Assembly (NCBI GenBank): GCA_050873765.1
Contig: JBNMJK010000050.1
Location: forward strand, 1-17,939
DNA from: Sodaliphilus sp050873765
GTDB taxonomy: Bacteria > Bacteroidota > Bacteroidia > Bacteroidales > Muribaculaceae
Length of the DNA stretch: 17,939 nucleotides
Direction: 5' to 3'
Below, piece by piece: positions 16,102 through 17,939 of this stretch. Each line of letters opens with the position of its first letter. The first letter of the stretch is position 1. A model generated the notes under the pieces. The model ran no database searches. It was not told the DNA's origin and saw only the letters and a program-made list of their open reading frames with translations. The translations under genes and the position numbers were made by a program.

Positions 16102-17016
16102 CTATTGCCAGAGGACGAGTTGTCCGTGCGCCTCAGGCACTTCATAGTCGAAGTTGACCCCGGGTTTGTTGGAGAAAAAGCAATATGCGCCCATGGCGGC
16201 AAGCAGGTTTATAAGGAAATTGTGTACGCTGCTGTGACGTGTATGAATAATCTGGGCAACATTTTTGAGCATGTCGTTCACGGTTTCTATGACACACCTC
16301 TTGCGGAGCATTATCTTGTCAAACAGCGGCATCAGCTGCTGTCTCATATTGGAACGGAGCCCGGTCACGATGTGGATTCCGTCGCTCCATAGCCTGCCGA
16401 AGAGCGACTGTGAGATATACCCTTTGTCGGCGTACAGCTTGCCGAACACCCTGTCTGTCAGCGTGTCAATGACGGCCTCATTCCGGTCGTCAACATTGGC
16501 CTTGGTCAGCACGAAGTTCAGCAGCTCGCCCCTGTCGTTGCAGAGCAGGTGCAGCTTGAAGCCTATATACCAGCCCATGGTGCTCTTCCCTTTGGTGGCA
16601 AGCCCTTTGAAAGCCTTCATGCGGCGTTCCCGCTTGTTGTGTACGATGCATGTGCTGTCGACGAAACTGATGCCGGAGCACTCGCCGAAGCAGGAGAGCC
16701 TCAAGAACATCGTCAGCGCCACAAAGCATCGCGGCGTCACCACCACAAAGTGGCTGTATGAGAAACGCCTCGGGAACAGACGCTTCCACACCCCGCACAC
16801 GCAGGACAGGTAATAATGCTTGAAATTGCGGTAGGAATTGAAGTGGAAACAGATGAGAATCGTTATGACTTCTGCGTCCGACATCATGCGTTTGCGGCGG
16901 CGTTTGGGAGCTTCGCTGGTTGATCGAATCGCGTTTTTTGCCATTTCCGACTCAAATTCTTTGCAGAAATCGTCTGCGACACAAAAAATTTCAGCAACTT
17001 TGCTTTCGGTAATCAT
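16102..17016 (-). CDS. IS982-family DDE transposase
   Basis: Moves the surrounding insertion sequence by DDE chemistry. The 304 residues begin MITESKVAEIFCVADDFCKE, the typical start of Bacteroidales IS982 transposases, followed by a basic region (38-45) and helix-turn-helix-like part. Catalytic residues are D120 in SFVDST, D197 in YADKGY and E244 in RCVIETVNDMLK. The ending region RHSSVHNFLINLLAAMGAYC (260-279) is also family-typical. There is no frameshift or internal stop, so the element may still be active. The start at 17016 is the first ATG after stops; a hairpin lies about 66 nt upstream. Confidence 0.95.
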   Translation of the reverse strand: MITESKVAEIFCVADDFCKEFESEMAKNAIRSTSEAPKRRRKRMMSDAEVITILICFHFNSYRNFKHYYLSCVCGVWKRLFPRRFSYSHFVVVTPRCFVALTMFLRLSCFGECSGISFVDSTCIVHNKRERRMKAFKGLATKGKSTMGWYIGFKLHLLCNDRGELLNFVLTKANVDDRNEAVIDTLTDRVFGKLYADKGYISQSLFGRLWSDGIHIVTGLRSNMRQQLMPLFDKIMLRKRCVIETVNDMLKNVAQIIHTRHSSVHNFLINLLAAMGAYCFFSNKPGVNFDYEVPEAHGQLVLWQ

Positions 17017-17081
17017 TGTCAGTAATTTTTATTGTTTATACCCATAAATTACTAAAAATCAACAAAATTGCCAAAAGAAAC

Positions 17082-17101
17082 GGCAACTATTTTTAGTTGC
17101 C
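17082..17101 (-). terminator. Subterminal hairpin upstream of the transposase
   Basis: GGCAACTA (17082-17089), TTTT loop, TAGTTGCC (17094-17101): perfect 8-bp stem. Read on the minus strand it is followed by GTTTCTTTT. Its position between the IS end and the transposase suits a block against transcripts entering from outside, or against translation of such transcripts. This role is inferred from other insertion sequences. Confidence 0.5.
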
Positions 17102-17125
17102 ATTTCATCTTTTTCTCATAATTTC

Positions 17126-17144
17126 TTATCCCGAACTCGCGTTA
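17126..17144 (-). repeat. IS terminal inverted repeat, transposase 5' side
   Basis: Exact reverse complement of 15988-16006. The last three bases read on the minus strand (TAA, 17128-17126) serve as stop codon of the small ORF that enters the IS from 17281. Confidence 0.93.
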
Positions 17145-17281
17145 TTAAGTATAGACTCAGCGTTATGTAGAACACTGATAACACGCTCTTCTTCTTTACT
17201 ATGTTTTTCAATGTTTTTCCAAAGGCTACCAGACTTAGCCTTTATTGCGGCTCTTCGTCTTTTAAATTCTTCTTTGTCCAT
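17126..17281 (-). CDS. Small charged helical protein, 3' end supplied by the IS
   Basis: An ORF of 51 codons, ATG at 17281, beginning MDKEEFKRRRAAIKAKSGS and continuing with LWKNIEKH and EEERVISVLHNAESIL. It is rich in Lys/Arg/Glu and likely one or two amphipathic helices or a short coiled coil. The last five or six residues (NASSG) and the TAA come from the IS repeat. Rejoining the flanks with a 2-bp duplication removed gives AESILKTK-TAA directly followed by the DUF2971 ATG, so the original gene was probably about 48 codons and coupled to DUF2971. It starts 14 nt after the preceding small ORF. I do not recognise a family; an antitoxin-like or accessory role is only a guess. Confidence 0.5.
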   Translation of the reverse strand: MDKEEFKRRRAAIKAKSGSLWKNIEKHSKEEERVISVLHNAESILNNASSG

Positions 17282-17295
17282 AGGAATAAGTTTTA

Positions 17296-17463
17296 CTAGT
17301 TTATATTTCCATCAATTACAGGAGCTGTCATAGGCATACCACCTTTATTGGTATAACTGTATGTTCCTACTCTTTGAGGATTCTTGACAATAACAACTTG
17401 GTCGCTGTAGTGATTCTCGCCAAATATTATGACAGTATTGCCATTGTACCACTTGTATTCCAT
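17296..17463 (-). CDS. Unrecognised small protein, 55 residues
   Basis: ATG at 17463, TAG at 17298-17296. It starts MEYKWYNGNTVIIFG and contains DQVVIVKNPQRVGTYSY, ending in TAPVIDGNIN. The mix of aromatic and beta-branched residues suggests a small beta-sheet fold. The sequence looks like normal coding DNA for this region, and the ORF is spaced as if in an operon with its neighbours. It overlaps, in another frame, the end of the fragment at 17427-17534, so it could also be the surviving 3' end of a larger frameshifted gene. Confidence 0.45.
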   Translation of the reverse strand: MEYKWYNGNTVIIFGENHYSDQVVIVKNPQRVGTYSYTNKGGMPMTAPVIDGNIN

Positions 17464-17534
17464 CCATATTCAGGAAGTGATAGGCAGTTGCATATCGCCT
17501 GTTCTATATTGTCTTCGCTGATGAATGATCTCAT
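17427..17534 (-). pseudogene. Short fragment resembling the N-terminus of a type I restriction R subunit
   Basis: ATG at 17534, 10 nt after the stop of the GmrSD-like gene. It reads MRSFISEDNIEQAICNCLSL then PEYGW, like the FISEDxIEQA...L...GY opening of many Bacteroidetes HsdR proteins, then diverges (NTSGTMAILS) and stops at 35 residues where HsdR would run to about 1000. A deletion or frameshift near 17460 is the likely cause. Resemblance is limited to about 24 residues, so the identity is tentative. Confidence 0.35.
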
Positions 17535-17544
17535 AGTTCAATAA

Positions 17545-17939
17545 TTAGATGAGTCCTTTTTCTTTGAGCATTTTTATCATTGCCAACTCTTCTGGAGTGG
17601 CTTCTGGAGTTTTAGGAGAGTCTTCCTTTCCCTCATATTCATCCACCCATGCCTTAAGCAAACCTTTGATAATCTCACATACCTTTGTGTCGTTGGTGTC
17701 AATATTGGCAAGGTTCCATTCGTCAAGGGTGGAGTCACCAAGTTTCTTGATAATGGCAATCTTTGAATCCTTATACCTATCCTTCTTCTTAGCGAAGTAA
17801 TTATTACTTGCAGAGATATTGAGTTTCTTTTCTAAAGGCAGTTTATTGCCGAGATGTTCAAGTTTCTCATTTGCCTCCTCTTCGCTAAGAGTATAATATT
17901 TTGAATCCCATGTCTGTGGGAATATGTGCTCTATTTCCC
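17545..17939 (-). CDS. GmrSD-like restriction enzyme, C-terminal DUF1524 (HNH) part
   Basis: The C-terminal 130 residues of a larger protein whose start is beyond the window. The first visible residues are EIEHIFPQTW, carrying the His of the DUF1524 HNH nuclease motif; LEHLGNKLPLEKKLNISASN (27-46) provides the Asn and the conserved L-L-K-N stretch, and KKKDRYKDSKIAI follows. In GmrSD-type enzymes an N-terminal DUF262 (ParB-like NTPase) is coupled to this nuclease and restricts DNA with modified cytosines from phages. Whether DUF262 is present here cannot be seen. The tail (residues 100-130) is acidic and proline-rich. The gene opens the minus-strand accessory cluster. Confidence 0.85.
   Translation of the reverse strand, partial: EIEHIFPQTWDSKYYTLSEEEANEKLEHLGNKLPLEKKLNISASNNYFAKKKDRYKDSKIAIIKKLGDSTLDEWNLANIDTNDTKVCEIIKGLLKAWVDEYEGKEDSPKTPEATPEELAMIKMLKEKGLI

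Larger units (their letters stand above)
15988..17144 (-). mobile_element. IS982-family insertion sequence, complete
   Basis: About 1.16 kb bounded by perfect 19-bp inverted repeats and holding one intact transposase on the minus strand. It is more GC-rich than its AT-rich flanks. The exact ends are uncertain by one or two bases: taking the repeats as ends gives only a 2-bp flank match (TT in plus-strand orientation), and moving one or two bases inward gives TA or nothing. A longer target duplication is not visible, so either the duplication is very short or the flanks have changed since insertion. Confidence 0.93.

Noticed and set aside
16265..16813. 182-codon plus-strand open frame inside the IS
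   Set aside because: Antisense to an intact IS982 transposase whose catalytic residues are all present.
15970..17160. Clear target-site duplication around the IS
   Set aside because: Only 2 bp match under any choice of ends, which is not distinguishable from chance.
17549..17800. Plus-strand and alternate minus-strand frames at the right edge
   Set aside because: The minus frame ending at 17545 gives a continuous DUF1524 nuclease end; the others are shadows of it.
1..17939. CRISPR array, rRNA or phage structural genes
   Set aside because: No regularly spaced repeats, rRNA sequence or phage structural motifs were seen on either strand.

Overview
The window is a stretch of a Bacteroidales chromosome (Prevotella, Bacteroides or Muribaculaceae relatives; I cannot settle the family from sequence alone). 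The reasons are the purH-mreB-mreC-mreD-mrdA-rodA gene order, a Bacteroidetes-style Wza lipoprotein with a C-terminal membrane segment, an IS982-family transposase of the Bacteroidales type, and repeated matches to the Bacteroidetes promoter consensus TTTG...TAnnTTTG in place of sigma70 boxes.

Layout. 1-1126 is AT-rich and poorly coding: the 5' end of an unrecognised minus-strand gene (1-210), a gene-free stretch with small tandem duplications, and a collapsed pseudogene of a DUF4143-type AAA ATPase (743-972). 1127-3291 is a minus-strand cluster: UDG-superfamily glycosylase, DedA membrane protein, ribulose-phosphate 3-epimerase (rpe), then tRNA-Ser(CGA) and a hairpin terminator. The tRNA begins only 16 nt after the rpe stop, so it is probably made from the same transcript. 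An orphan Wza-type polysaccharide export lipoprotein diverges at 3488-4282 and converges on clpB (4395-6983, minus), with a strong hairpin terminator between them. From 7290 a long plus-strand run holds purH, mreB, mreC, mreD, mrdA (PBP2) and rodA: the last step pair of purine synthesis followed by the complete core elongasome (actin filament, scaffold, transpeptidase, SEDS glycosyltransferase).

Downstream of rodA the character changes to an AT-rich accessory region, all on the minus strand, with the look of a decaying defence island. Reading in transcription order: the C-terminal HNH (DUF1524) part of a GmrSD-like modification-dependent restriction enzyme (17545 to the window edge), a short fragment resembling the N-terminus of a type I restriction R subunit, two small ORFs of 55 and 51 codons, an IS982-family insertion with perfect 19-bp inverted repeats (15988-17144), an intact DUF2971 gene (15085-15975), and a broken AlbA_2/Schlafen-type gene that follows the DUF2971 stop in the same frame. 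The IS sits between the second small ORF and DUF2971; removing it would place the small ORF's stop directly against the DUF2971 start. The small ORF / DUF2971 / AlbA_2 group is the most likely place in this window for an undescribed system, but its functions are not readable from the sequence.
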